The position numbers and the translations under genes were made by a program. Positions 1 through 8,906 of a stretch of DNA of 25,095 bases are shown here, in pieces (positions within the stretch are counted from its first letter, which is position 1; every line of letters begins with the position of its first letter). The DNA is from Bacteroidota bacterium (GTDB lineage Bacteria > Bacteroidota > Bacteroidia > Bacteroidales > FEN-979). The stretch lies in contig JAPLDN010000257.1 in assembly GCA_026391755.1 (NCBI GenBank), positions 1 to 25,095 of the forward strand, given 5' to 3'. The notes under the pieces were generated by a model. It searched no databases. It was given only the letters and a program-made list of their open reading frames with translations, and was not told the origin of the DNA.

Positions 1-11
1 AATAAAACAAA

Positions 12-260
12 TTGAAAAAATTAGAAAGGTTTAAGCGTTTTTTCATAAAAAAGCAGTCTGATCCATTACCTCTTTTAATTATAAAGAAGAATGCCGATGA
101 TGCCAATGTAAAAGAATACAATTCCATTGAGGAAGCAATCGAAGACCTGGAAAAAGATCCGAATGTTTCTGCTCAAAAAATAGAAAAATTAAGAATCGCA
201 CTGAAAAACCTGAAGAATAAAAGCGCAATCAGAATAAGGAATGGAGAACTGGTTAAATGA
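12..260 (+). CDS. Small lysine-rich hypothetical protein
   Basis: An 82-residue reading frame opens at a TTG codon; a TAA lies in the same frame at 3-5 and there is no in-frame ATG near the front, so TTG is the only plausible start inside the window. The product is highly charged (Lys/Glu/Asp rich) with no signal peptide or membrane segment. The stretch from about residue 38 to 70 (SIEEAIEDLEKD onward) looks strongly helical. I do not recognise a family. It lies just upstream of a decayed T9SS cargo gene and is on the same strand. It could be a real small cytoplasmic protein, or the tail of a gene cut by the TAA at 3-5 and the window edge. Confidence 0.4.
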   Translation: MKKLERFKRFFIKKQSDPLPLLIIKKNADDANVKEYNSIEEAIEDLEKDPNVSAQKIEKLRIALKNLKNKSAIRIRNGELVK

Positions 261-284
261 AATTAAATTTTATTTGAGAAAATT

Positions 285-496
285 ATGAAAATTTTATTTA
301 CAATTCTTGGAACCTTATTAACGATTTCGTTGGTTTTTGCATAGGTTCCCGAAAAACTGAGTTATCAATCAGTGATCAGAAATTAAACTGTATTCAAACA
401 ACCATTCCGATGTGGAATAATACCCCGGGCCTTTATTTTTTGAAAGTCAGTGATAACGGCACAGAGCTTAAAACTTTCAAAATCATCAAAAATTGA
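285..496 (+). pseudogene. Relic T9SS cargo gene: signal peptide joined to type A sorting tail
   Basis: ATG at 285 begins a clean signal peptide (MKILFTILGTLLTISLVFA) that ends in TAG at 342-344. Reading through gives VPEKLSYQSVIRN, then TAA at 384-386. Many Bacteroidota exported proteins begin their mature part with a (Q)xPEKMSYQAVIRN-like sequence, so the TAG most simply replaces a CAG (Gln). In another frame, from about 386 to the TGA at 494-496, the DNA encodes NNTPGLYFLKVSDNG followed by TELKTFKIIKN. This closely resembles the end of a T9SS type A sorting domain. The two ends are almost adjacent, so the passenger region is missing. I infer an internally deleted, nonsense-mutated remnant rather than a working gene. 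Confidence 0.6.
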
Positions 497-501
497 AAAC
501 T

Positions 502-3500
502 ATGAAAAATTTACTTATTCTCGTTATTATATTATTTACTGCCTGCTATAGCCAGGCACAGGTAAATGGATTTACAATTACAGAACCTTCTTTTCCTGCG
601 GCACACAACCTGGGGACATCATTCCCAGTAAATATATCGTTTAATTGGACACCATCTACAACCGGCGCTACCGTTAAGATAAATTACAATGGTTCTCTGG
701 TAAATTATGATCCCGGCTGTTCCTCGGCATTACCATCTTGCATGATAGTGACAAACAGCGGATCACAACTCACCATTGCCATGAGCAATTTATCGGCCTG
801 CACAAACACCGGAGCGATAAGCTTTAATGTTTGTTTCAGGTTTAACTGCCCCGATTCATGCACAGGTGTTTTAAAACAGGCATCATTTGCCGGTGTGCTT
901 ACCGATAATAAGGGGACAACTCTGAACGCAAATTGCACGGCAAATGGGATCCTGAATAACCAGGTTTCTCTTACCCATAGTTTTTTCTCATTCAACCTTA
1001 TGACTGCGGAAGTGACTTTCAGGGTATGGTTTAATAATCCTGATTGCTTCTATATCAGAGATCCGCATTTTGATATTGCTCTCTCACCATCCCTGGGCCT
1101 TATCACATCGGTCTATGGCGGCAATTATACTTACACAATTGCAGGAAACGTGATTACACCAAACGTACCGGCTTTTACTTCCAATGCCAACGATGCTTTT
1201 TTCTATGTCGTAAAACTTGATTCCTGCAATACAGGGCGGGGACAAACACTGATAAGCAATATCACTTTGAAAGGGAAAAATTGTAATGTGGCAAACAGTA
1301 TCATTTTCGGGCCCGTGCCTGCATCTTTTGTTATACCTGCAGTTCCTGTCGCCACTTCAAGTATCTCTGTGCCTAATATGTTGTCAACAGCATCGTCCTT
1401 TACTTATACTATTAATAATACCGGCAATACAGCCGTGACTTTAACAGCTACTAACTTCTTGCCCCTTGTGCATTTAAAAAGTTCCACCGATCCAACTCCT
1501 TCCGGTTCAGTATTTCAAAACACATCACAGGCCTTGCTAAATGGTTCTGTTCAATACTATGACTGCTCCTCTACTCCAACGGCAATTTTCAATTTAACCG
1601 GCAACAATGCAGGGAATTCGAATGCGCCTGCAACAAATACAATTAAGTTTGATCATAAAGTAACTAACTTATTGCCTGGTCAGTCGGTTAGTCTGACATT
1701 ATCCTATGACTTAAGCTCTTCATGCAATGGTGCGGCAGGCAATCCACCTTATAAAGACAGTTTGTCAATTGCCTTTGAATGTGCACCCGGTGGTGGACCT
1801 GCGGGAGGTTGTGTTCCTTGTGGAAATGGCGGAACTCTAACCCGGGTGATCACTTATAATCCTCAACCTCATTTGGGATGTATGCAAAATCAATTCATAC
1901 CGGGATGCAAAAACCTGGGAGACACAATCAGTTTGTGTTATGAATTTAAAAACGATGGTGACGCTGCCTTGACGGGAAGTGTTTTCAACATTCAATTCCC
2001 TGCGTGGCTGCAGGCTATTACATCAAGTATCGTATTCACCGGGTTTTCAACGGATCCGGCAATCATCGCTTCGACGAATCTTAAATTTAATTTACCCGGC
2101 ATACCTTCCGGGGCAGGTACATATAAGATCTGTCTGAAAGCTTTAGTTCAAAGTGGAGCTGTTGGAGGCAGCAATGGCTTCTGGTCTAATGTTTCAGGAG
2201 GGAATACAGGCAATCCTCAAAATGTTTGCTACACCTCTTTCACAATTTGCGCCTTTGCAGCAATCGGGGTTGAAAAGAAAGTCAAAGGTAGCCTGAACAG
2301 CAGTTTCGGTAATAGTGGCAGCGGGAAACCTAATACCACTGTATTTTATGAAATTACTGTCCGCAATACCGGGACAGTTGCGGTAGACAGTCTGGTCGTA
2401 ATAGACAGAATTCCTGCAACGGGGAACCTTACGATTTTGGGCAGTCCTGCTTCAACACTTTTAAACTGTCAATTCAACATGCAGATGCTCGCAGCTCCCG
2501 TAAATATTTATACAGCATCATATACTGCCACTCACAATATCTGTACCGGATGGCCGGCAACAGGAACACCCTGTACCGCAGGCGCCTGGGGTGGCGCTGT
2601 TTTTGCAGGCGGAGTAAAATTTGATTTTAACATACCTTACACCTTAGCACCGGGGGCATCATACACATTTACTTTTCAAACAAAAATTCCCACAGGTACT
2701 GCTGATGGATTGACAGATTGCAATACCGCCGGATTTATTGCAAGATCGAAAACACCTGGTTACACTATCAACCCGGTTGAAACCAATCCGGTTTGTATTA
2801 CAGTAGTTAATGATACTTGTAATCACTTATGCAATTCCGATTTTGAAGATGTACAGCTTGTCCCACCCGGCAGTCAGATTATTATTACACAGGACTCCGT
2901 TCCATGCTGGAAAACCACGGCAACAGACCACATGATTGAAGTCTGGGGTGACGGCTTCCAAAGTGTACCATCCTATTCGGGCAATCAATTCATTGAATTA
3001 AATGCCAATATGGTGGGAACACTTTATCAAACTTTTACAGCTACACCAGGAAGTACGGTTGCCATCTCCTACGCTCACCGGGGACGGGCAGGCTTTACCA
3101 ATAGGATGAGTGTCTCAATTGAACCGGCTCCTATTGGAAGTGGAACAGCTGTAGTTTTAGAAACAGACACGGCCAGTATTACAGCATGGACTATGCACAC
3201 TGTTACATACACATTTCCAAATTCCGGTTCCAATTTTGTATTGAGTTTTATTTCCCTGCCGGTAGGAGGCACGTCGGCAGGTGGGAATTTCCTGGATGCG
3301 ATCTCTGTTGACTGTCATACTGATATTTGCAGCAAAACAGATTCAAGAATAACCAGACTGCCAACGGGTGAATGTTGCTACCTGCTTGAAATATCGAACA
3401 CATACAGGGATGATTATTTCACCGGGATATCCGTTACTTCCGATAATCTGACCCTTGCTAATGTTTCTTCCAATAATACATGGAGCACTATCACGTATCA

Positions 3501-5061
3501 ATCGCCCAACCAGGTCGTATTTACTAAAACACCTTCTTATAACGGCGTCCCTCTCGACTCAGCCGGATTTCAGACTCTCGGTGAGATTTGTTTCGCAGGC
3601 AGCGGTGTGAATCACATCAAGGTTGACTTCATCGGCAATCCGCCAAAATTCGATACCGTATGCAGGAAGACGCTTACCAACCAGGGTTGCAGTATCCCGG
3701 TCGACACCAGCTGCGTCGCCATCCTTGATATGAAATCAGAATGTGATACAGGTGCTGTTAAAATGAAATTCAGGGTAAGGAACAATTCAAGCTTTACTGT
3801 GCGTGGGTTAACCTTGTATTCTCAAACTCCCGGTGTAAGCCCGTCTCCCAAATTTATAGGAATACCTGATCTTTTACCGGGCCAAACCTCTGCATTAATT
3901 GAAACCGCCCTGATAATTTCTAATAATGCGACTCATGCATGTTTCTTCTTTGCAGCATGCGATCAGTATACAAAACCAGGTCCTTCCGGTCCGTTCCCAA
4001 GCTGGTGCTGCATGGACAGCATTCCGTACTGTGTTGACATACCTCATTGTGATCCCTGCGATGGAATATCTTTTACAGCGACTAAAAATGATCCTGTAAA
4101 ATGCTGCTACAACCTTACGCTCACAAGCAATTATCATAATGCCAACATCGAATATCTTGAGTTTACAGGTACAGGCGGAACCCAGTTCGCAATCTTCACC
4201 GGATGGAATATCATCCCTCCGGTTGGCAGCAGCCATATTAAGATCAAAGCGCCGGCAGGCGGCATCCCGCCGGGCACATACACCAATTTCGCTTCCTTCT
4301 GCCTGACAGGCACATCGTCTGCCCCTCATATGGTAGTGATCAAGAGTACAGATACAAAGGGTAATCCCTTATGCACCGATACGCTGAAGTTCGATTCCTG
4401 CCAGATGGTAACACCCAGCTGCACCAATATTGTCAATGACTCACTCTATTGTTCAGGAAATAAAGTTAAATACACGTTTTCTGTAAAGAATAATTCCCCT
4501 TTTACTGTGTACCAGGTTGATTACAGAACAACAGATCCCAGCGTGGTCCTCGATTCAAACTACACCCAGCCTCATCCGCCTATTCCCCCCGGAGCAACAG
4601 GAGGGCCATTTACGGTTTCTATCGATTCAACAAGTCCGGGCCTTGACAGATTCTGCATGTATCTAACCGCGCACAACGGGATCTATGACACTGCAACCGG
4701 CCAGGGTGCGACAGAATGCTGTACTGACTCACTCGGGGGTATCTGCCTTCCCATGATCAAATGCGGAGGCTCTGATACAAGCTGTTGTTCGTTTGACCAT
4801 ATGAAAATCCCCACTGGTATCACACCAAATGAGGATGGTAAAAACGACGCATTTGAAATTCTGAATTCTGCATGCTGCAGTTTTATTTCCATCAAAGTGT
4901 TTAACCGCTGGGGAAATGTTGTCTACCAGAACGGCGATTACAAAAACGACTGGAAAGGTGTCAACAACAGCGGACAGAAGCTGGTGCAGGGAACTTATTT
5001 CGTCCTGCTGGAACTTCCGAACGGGGATAAAAAAAGCATGTATGTCGACGTCAGGTATTAA
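502..5061 (+). CDS. Large secreted T9SS type B surface protein (gliding-motility C-terminal domain)
   Basis: This 1519-residue exported protein starts at the ATG at 502, directly followed by a signal peptide (MKNLLILVIILFTACYSQAQ); a TTG nine bases upstream is in frame but less likely. A DUF11-like region spans about residues 588-770 (VEKKVKG, FYEITVRNTG, VIDRIP). A jelly-roll carbohydrate-binding-like domain (CNSDFED, IEVWGDGF, QFIELNA, LYQTF) spans about 773-940. Two cysteine-rich modules then alternate as A-B-A-B over about 943-1421. The C-terminus (ITPNEDGKND, FNRWGNVVY, DWKG, GTYF) is the gliding-motility-associated domain, a T9SS type B sorting signal. Such proteins cross the outer membrane through T9SS and usually act as adhesins or surface-layer components. 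The PorP/SprF gene begins 17 bases downstream, the classic partner arrangement. The ligand cannot be predicted. Confidence 0.9.
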   Translation: MKNLLILVIILFTACYSQAQVNGFTITEPSFPAAHNLGTSFPVNISFNWTPSTTGATVKINYNGSLVNYDPGCSSALPSCMIVTNSGSQLTIAMSNLSACTNTGAISFNVCFRFNCPDSCTGVLKQASFAGVLTDNKGTTLNANCTANGILNNQVSLTHSFFSFNLMTAEVTFRVWFNNPDCFYIRDPHFDIALSPSLGLITSVYGGNYTYTIAGNVITPNVPAFTSNANDAFFYVVKLDSCNTGRGQTLISNITLKGKNCNVANSIIFGPVPASFVIPAVPVATSSISVPNMLSTASSFTYTINNTGNTAVTLTATNFLPLVHLKSSTDPTPSGSVFQNTSQALLNGSVQYYDCSSTPTAIFNLTGNNAGNSNAPATNTIKFDHKVTNLLPGQSVSLTLSYDLSSSCNGAAGNPPYKDSLSIAFECAPGGGPAGGCVPCGNGGTLTRVITYNPQPHLGCMQNQFIPGCKNLGDTISLCYEFKNDGDAALTGSVFNIQFPAWLQAITSSIVFTGFSTDPAIIASTNLKFNLPGIPSGAGTYKICLKALVQSGAVGGSNGFWSNVSGGNTGNPQNVCYTSFTICAFAAIGVEKKVKGSLNSSFGNSGSGKPNTTVFYEITVRNTGTVAVDSLVVIDRIPATGNLTILGSPASTLLNCQFNMQMLAAPVNIYTASYTATHNICTGWPATGTPCTAGAWGGAVFAGGVKFDFNIPYTLAPGASYTFTFQTKIPTGTADGLTDCNTAGFIARSKTPGYTINPVETNPVCITVVNDTCNHLCNSDFEDVQLVPPGSQIIITQDSVPCWKTTATDHMIEVWGDGFQSVPSYSGNQFIELNANMVGTLYQTFTATPGSTVAISYAHRGRAGFTNRMSVSIEPAPIGSGTAVVLETDTASITAWTMHTVTYTFPNSGSNFVLSFISLPVGGTSAGGNFLDAISVDCHTDICSKTDSRITRLPTGECCYLLEISNTYRDDYFTGISVTSDNLTLANVSSNNTWSTITYQSPNQVVFTKTPSYNGVPLDSAGFQTLGEICFAGSGVNHIKVDFIGNPPKFDTVCRKTLTNQGCSIPVDTSCVAILDMKSECDTGAVKMKFRVRNNSSFTVRGLTLYSQTPGVSPSPKFIGIPDLLPGQTSALIETALIISNNATHACFFFAACDQYTKPGPSGPFPSWCCMDSIPYCVDIPHCDPCDGISFTATKNDPVKCCYNLTLTSNYHNANIEYLEFTGTGGTQFAIFTGWNIIPPVGSSHIKIKAPAGGIPPGTYTNFASFCLTGTSSAPHMVVIKSTDTKGNPLCTDTLKFDSCQMVTPSCTNIVNDSLYCSGNKVKYTFSVKNNSPFTVYQVDYRTTDPSVVLDSNYTQPHPPIPPGATGGPFTVSIDSTSPGLDRFCMYLTAHNGIYDTATGQGATECCTDSLGGICLPMIKCGGSDTSCCSFDHMKIPTGITPNEDGKNDAFEILNSACCSFISIKVFNRWGNVVYQNGDYKNDWKGVNNSGQKLVQGTYFVLLELPNGDKKSMYVDVRY

Positions 5062-5078
5062 AGTTTAAACTCTGAAAA

Positions 5079-5984
5079 ATGAAAAAAATCATAATACTTG
5101 CAATGATGTGCTCTGCACTTGTTGCAAAAGCCCAGCAGGAACCTCAGTATACACAAAACCAGTTCAACAGCAACCTGGAGATAAACCCGGCTTACGCCGG
5201 TGCAAACGACGATGCAAGTCTGAGTCTAAGGTACAGGAAACAATGGGTGGGGTATACCGGTTCTCCTTCCACACTCTTCTTTAATGCGGAAAGCAAAATC
5301 ATTAAACAACGGCTTGCATTAGGACTTACTGTGGTCAGCGATTGGATTGGAATTACGCAAAGCACTTCTGCCGACCTGAGCATAGCATCCCACCTGCGCC
5401 TGGGTGCAAATGGTCTTTTGAGCGCCGGGATCAAGATTGGAGTACAATTTTTGAAGTCTGATTATTCAAAGCTGTCAAACGTGGATCTCACCGATCCTTT
5501 GTATAATACAAACTCAAGTGTTGTCATACCTTATGTTGGATTCGGATTGCTGTTTCACACCCCTAAATACTATATCGGCTTTTGTGTTCCCCAGGTGATA
5601 TCGTTTGAAAGTGTATCTCCTCAGTCCAAGATCATCAAACCCCACTTATTCCTGTATGGAGGTTACAGGGTAGTTCTTAACAAAGATTTTGAACTCCGGC
5701 CAGCCCTTTTGTGCAAATATGTATCTGCTGCACCTTTTGAGGCAGATATTGCTTTGGATGCCTGGTTCAAAGGAATGGTCGGCATTGGGGTTTCATACCG
5801 GACTTCCGATGCTCTCAACTTTATGGTAAAAGGAAAAATCGGAAACTTTTACCTGGGATATTCTTATGACATGACGATTTCAGGGCTGAGTCCTTACAAT
5901 TCCGGTACTCACGAAGTTTATCTGGGATTTGAATTCGGCAAAAAAGGGAACCCTGACAGAAAACAAAATCCCCGGTATTTTTAA
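5079..5984 (+). CDS. PorP/SprF family type IX secretion membrane protein
   Basis: This 301-residue protein has a signal peptide ending near MCSALVAKAQ. The mature N-terminus reads QEPQYTQNQFNSNLEINPAYAG, which is the family hallmark (QYTQ, NPAYAG), followed by LSLRYRKQWVGYTGSP. The rest alternates short amphipathic strands, as expected for an outer-membrane beta-barrel, and ends with a strand containing YLGFEFG. Family members work with T9SS; SprF is needed for surface delivery of the adhesin SprB, whose gene lies just upstream in flavobacteria. Here the upstream neighbour is a type B sorted giant protein and the downstream neighbour an OmpA-type protein 11 bases away, so I infer a dedicated partner for the upstream cargo. 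The start is the ATG at 5079; there is no alternative nearby. Confidence 0.93.
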   Translation: MKKIIILAMMCSALVAKAQQEPQYTQNQFNSNLEINPAYAGANDDASLSLRYRKQWVGYTGSPSTLFFNAESKIIKQRLALGLTVVSDWIGITQSTSADLSIASHLRLGANGLLSAGIKIGVQFLKSDYSKLSNVDLTDPLYNTNSSVVIPYVGFGLLFHTPKYYIGFCVPQVISFESVSPQSKIIKPHLFLYGGYRVVLNKDFELRPALLCKYVSAAPFEADIALDAWFKGMVGIGVSYRTSDALNFMVKGKIGNFYLGYSYDMTISGLSPYNSGTHEVYLGFEFGKKGNPDRKQNPRYF

Positions 5985-5995
5985 AAATTACAGCG

Positions 5996-8158
5996 ATGAA
6001 AAAATTGATTCTGATCATCTTTTGCCTGTATGGCATTACTTTGTTTGCACAGAAATCACAGGCCGACAAGAAGTTTAAATTGTATGAATACAGTGAGGCA
6101 ATACCATTGTACAAACAATACCTGGAAAAATCTCCTGAAGATTATGATGCACGCAGGAACCTTGCATTATCATACAGGTACACCAATAATATTACGGGTT
6201 CGATCGAGACCTACCAGTCACTGGTAAAGCTGAAGCAGGCAGTTCCTGACGACTGGTATGACCTGGTTCAATTGTTAAGGATCAGCGGGAATATTATTGA
6301 TGCAAAGGCTTACGCTCTCCAATACCAGCAAAAAAACAACGGGGAAAAAGCTCAGAACCTGATCAGATCAATCGATATGTATGATGAACTGATGTCAGGT
6401 AAAGACAATTACAATGTCATCAACAAAACAGGGCAATATGTCCAGAGCGTTTTCTCCCCGGTCTATTACCAGGGAGGCCTTATGGTTACTGCTGAAAACC
6501 TGGCCGGAGCAAAAAATGAATGGACAGGAAGAGGAAATTTTAAACTGTTTGTGACCGATTTCAATTGCACAACACTGGCAGCTGTTGCGACTGAGATCAT
6601 GTCGAAATACAATGATGGCCCGGCAACGATATCAGGTAATGGAACAACATTGTACTATACAACAATTAATAAAAAATCCATACAGGAACAGGATGTTAAT
6701 ACTAGCAAGCTGCAAATTTCAGCGGCAATGCTCAGGGAGGGAAAATGGCAACCGGCAGAGCTGTTCAAATTTAATAATATCAGTTATAATGTTGCCCACC
6801 CAACCTTAAGCAATGATGGGAAAACCCTGGTGTTTTCTTCAGATAAACCAGGAGGAAAAGGCGGGATGGACCTGTATTACTGCTTAAGGCTGCCTGATAG
6901 TGCGTGGTCCGAACCTGTCAATATTGCCGTATTGAACACTTCGGGAAATGAAATTTTTCCGTCATTTGACGCCGCCGGAAACATGTATTTTTCCTCCAAC
7001 GTCCTTCCGGGCCTTGGAGGCCTGGATCTATTCGTGTCAAAATATGATGGCAGTGCTTTTTCAGTTCCTTTAAACCTGAAAGCTCCTATCAATTCCAGTT
7101 ATGATGATTTTTCACTGGTAACAAACAATAACCTGGAAAGCGGTTTTATTTCTACAAACAGGTTTGGGACACCGGAAACGGATGATATCGCTTACTTTTC
7201 AAGAAAGGAAATACCGAAACCGGCACTGAAACATTTGGTTAAGATTAACGTTTTGGATAAATACACGTCCACTCCCCTGCCCTATGTCACAGTAACAATA
7301 AAGGATGATAAAAACAATATTGTTTTCCAGGGGATGACCGATCCAAACGGTATATTGATGGTAGAAGAGCTGCCGGCCGACAACTATCGTGTTCAGGGTA
7401 TATTAAATGAAGTTACCACGACCATCGCAACCATAGTGAAAGATGAATTTTCAAAAGAGTTAATAGAAAAAACCATCCTACACAATGATCCGAGATTTAC
7501 CTTATCGGGTATTGTTACGAATGCCCTGACCGATAAGCCTGTTGCCGGGGTAAAAGTTACCTGCGAGAACACGGTTCTGAATAAAACAAGTTCGAAAATC
7601 ACGGCTGCTGATGGAAAGTTCTTCTTCCAGCTTGAACAGGCCAGTGATTTCAAGGTCAATGGTGAATTGCAGGGATGGCTTAGCAGTGAAGAAATTACCG
7701 CAACAACCAAAGGATTGGACCGGAGTAAGGATTTGTATGTAAAGATAAAACTTAACATGCAACAACCTGAACCGGGGAGAGTGATCAGATTGAAAAAAAT
7801 CTTTTATGATTATGATAAATGCGACATCAAACCGATGGCGGCAAAGGAACTGGACAGGCTGGTCAAACTGATGAATGATTTTCCCGACATGAAAATAGAA
7901 TTATCCTCGCATACCGACAGCAGGGGAAGTGATGCCTATAATCAGAAATTATCGCAATGCAGGGCCGATGCGGCAGTGAAATATATACTCGGTAAAGGAA
8001 TATCAAAAAGCAGGATTACTGCGGTAGGATATGGCGAAACCAGGCTTGTCAACGGTTGTTCAAATGGAGTGAATTGTACCGAAGCTCAGCACCAGGAAAA
8101 CAGGAGAACGGAATTTCAGATTATTTCCTGTTCGTCATGTCCGCCCGAAGAAAAATAA
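5996..8158 (+). CDS. PorE-like protein: TPR, beta-propeller, carboxypeptidase-regulatory-like and OmpA domains
   Basis: This 720-residue exported protein has a signal peptide (MKKLILIIFCLYGITLFAQ). TPR-like helices follow at about 22-115 (YSEAIPLYKQYLEKSPEDYDA). PD40/WD40-like blades span about 140-400 (TLSNDGKTLVFSSDKPGGKGGMD and FDAAGNMYFSSN). Two carboxypeptidase-regulatory-like beta-sandwiches lie at about 418-580. The C-terminal OmpA domain, about 600-715, shows IFYDYDKCDIKP, SSHTDSRGS, LSQCRADAAVKYIL and NRRTEF, keeping the Asp and Arg that bind peptidoglycan in this family. The order matches PorE of Porphyromonas and SprE/OmpA-type partners in PorP/SprF loci. I infer that it anchors the PorP-cargo complex to the cell wall. 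It follows PorP/SprF by 11 bases, consistent with one transcript. Confidence 0.92.
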   Translation: MKKLILIIFCLYGITLFAQKSQADKKFKLYEYSEAIPLYKQYLEKSPEDYDARRNLALSYRYTNNITGSIETYQSLVKLKQAVPDDWYDLVQLLRISGNIIDAKAYALQYQQKNNGEKAQNLIRSIDMYDELMSGKDNYNVINKTGQYVQSVFSPVYYQGGLMVTAENLAGAKNEWTGRGNFKLFVTDFNCTTLAAVATEIMSKYNDGPATISGNGTTLYYTTINKKSIQEQDVNTSKLQISAAMLREGKWQPAELFKFNNISYNVAHPTLSNDGKTLVFSSDKPGGKGGMDLYYCLRLPDSAWSEPVNIAVLNTSGNEIFPSFDAAGNMYFSSNVLPGLGGLDLFVSKYDGSAFSVPLNLKAPINSSYDDFSLVTNNNLESGFISTNRFGTPETDDIAYFSRKEIPKPALKHLVKINVLDKYTSTPLPYVTVTIKDDKNNIVFQGMTDPNGILMVEELPADNYRVQGILNEVTTTIATIVKDEFSKELIEKTILHNDPRFTLSGIVTNALTDKPVAGVKVTCENTVLNKTSSKITAADGKFFFQLEQASDFKVNGELQGWLSSEEITATTKGLDRSKDLYVKIKLNMQQPEPGRVIRLKKIFYDYDKCDIKPMAAKELDRLVKLMNDFPDMKIELSSHTDSRGSDAYNQKLSQCRADAAVKYILGKGISKSRITAVGYGETRLVNGCSNGVNCTEAQHQENRRTEFQIISCSSCPPEEK

Positions 8159-8194
8159 AATAAATTGAAATGTGTTGATTACATCCGCCATGGT

Positions 8195-8737
8195 ATGACA
8201 CAACAACAAAAAATCAATCTTCTATTCCTTTTGCTGTTTGTAAGCGGATTTGTAACCCTCGGTCAAACAATAAAGACCAACGGCTACCTGCTTTCATTCT
8301 CCGACACTATCAATGGCGGATATGGTTATAAGAATCAAATGGGGGAAGTGCTTATCTCTCCTGGAAAGTACCCAATGGTTTTTACCGATACATTCAGGAT
8401 TTATGCGATTGTAGTCAATCCTGAAATAGGTTTTGTTGCTATCAACCGGCAGGAACAAGTTTTATATGAAGTCTTTCCATATGATAATGGGCCGGATTAT
8501 ATATCTGACGGACTTTTCAGGATAAGGGTAAACGGTAAGATCGGGTATGCCGATTCAATGACAGGAGAAATTGTGATAAAGCCACAATTCGATTGTGCCT
8601 GGCCTTTTAAGAATGGTGTTGCTGAGGTTAGTGCTGATTGTAAAACATTAATAATTGGTAAACATTCCGCATGGACAAGCGAAAACTGGTTTCATATTGA
8701 CAGGATGGGGTATAAAATAGTAACATCTGTAAAGTGA
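8195..8737 (+). CDS. Secreted WG-repeat protein
   Basis: From the ATG at 8195 the product is 180 residues with a signal peptide (MTQQQKINLLFLLLFVSGF, cleaved near TLGQ). A TTG at 8165 is in frame, but it would add ten residues ahead of the signal peptide, so I prefer 8195. The mature part contains repeats of the WG/KWG type, clearest at GKIGYADSMTGEIVIKPQFD followed by CAWPFKNGVAEV, with weaker copies earlier (GGYGYKNQMGEVLISP). WG-repeat proteins have no assigned enzymatic activity; the repeats are thought to form beta-rich binding surfaces. It lies 36 bases downstream of the OmpA-type gene on the same strand, so it may be the last gene of the T9SS cassette. Confidence 0.72.
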   Translation: MTQQQKINLLFLLLFVSGFVTLGQTIKTNGYLLSFSDTINGGYGYKNQMGEVLISPGKYPMVFTDTFRIYAIVVNPEIGFVAINRQEQVLYEVFPYDNGPDYISDGLFRIRVNGKIGYADSMTGEIVIKPQFDCAWPFKNGVAEVSADCKTLIIGKHSAWTSENWFHIDRMGYKIVTSVK

Positions 8738-8823
8738 TGGTATTGCTTTTCGTTAAGGACAAGGACGCTTCAGTCAAATTTTGTGATCCGTTTCAGGCTG
8801 TGATTGATTTTATTAACAGGTAA
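8737..8823 (+). CDS. Possible 28-residue mini-ORF overlapping the upstream stop
   Basis: The stop codon of the WG-repeat gene overlaps an ATG (TGATG), which opens 28 codons encoding MVLLFVKDKDASVKFCDPFQ then AVIDFINR and ending in TAA at 8821-8823. The overlap is a typical translational-coupling arrangement and the composition is protein-like. The length gives no family information, however, and it may be a remnant of a longer C-terminus. Confidence 0.2.
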   Translation: MVLLFVKDKDASVKFCDPFQAVIDFINR

Positions 8824-8881
8824 ATTTCTCCTTAATATGTATTTATACAACGCCTGATTGACAGATTTTTAGTACCTTTAC

Positions 8882-8903
8882 TGACACGTTTCTTTTAGTG
8901 TCA
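8882..8903. other. Inverted repeat just upstream of the papain-like gene
   Basis: TGACAC at 8882-8887 and GTGTCA at 8898-8903 are perfect inverted 6-base arms around a 10-base loop, ending three bases before the ATG at 8907. A TAnnTTTG-like element (TACCTTTA, one mismatch) precedes it at 8873-8880. The repeat could be an operator half-site pair or an RNA hairpin that blocks the start codon. It could also be chance. Confidence 0.3.
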
Positions 8904-8906
8904 AGC

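Noticed and set aside
493..501. TTG start at 493 for the large surface protein
   Set aside because: The ATG at 502 is followed immediately by a normal signal peptide; the TTG overlaps the relic tail's stop region.
3895..4329. Long antisense open frame (144 codons) inside the large surface protein gene
   Set aside because: It is rich in Cys and Arg with no recognisable domain, and lies wholly within a strongly supported coding frame on the other strand.
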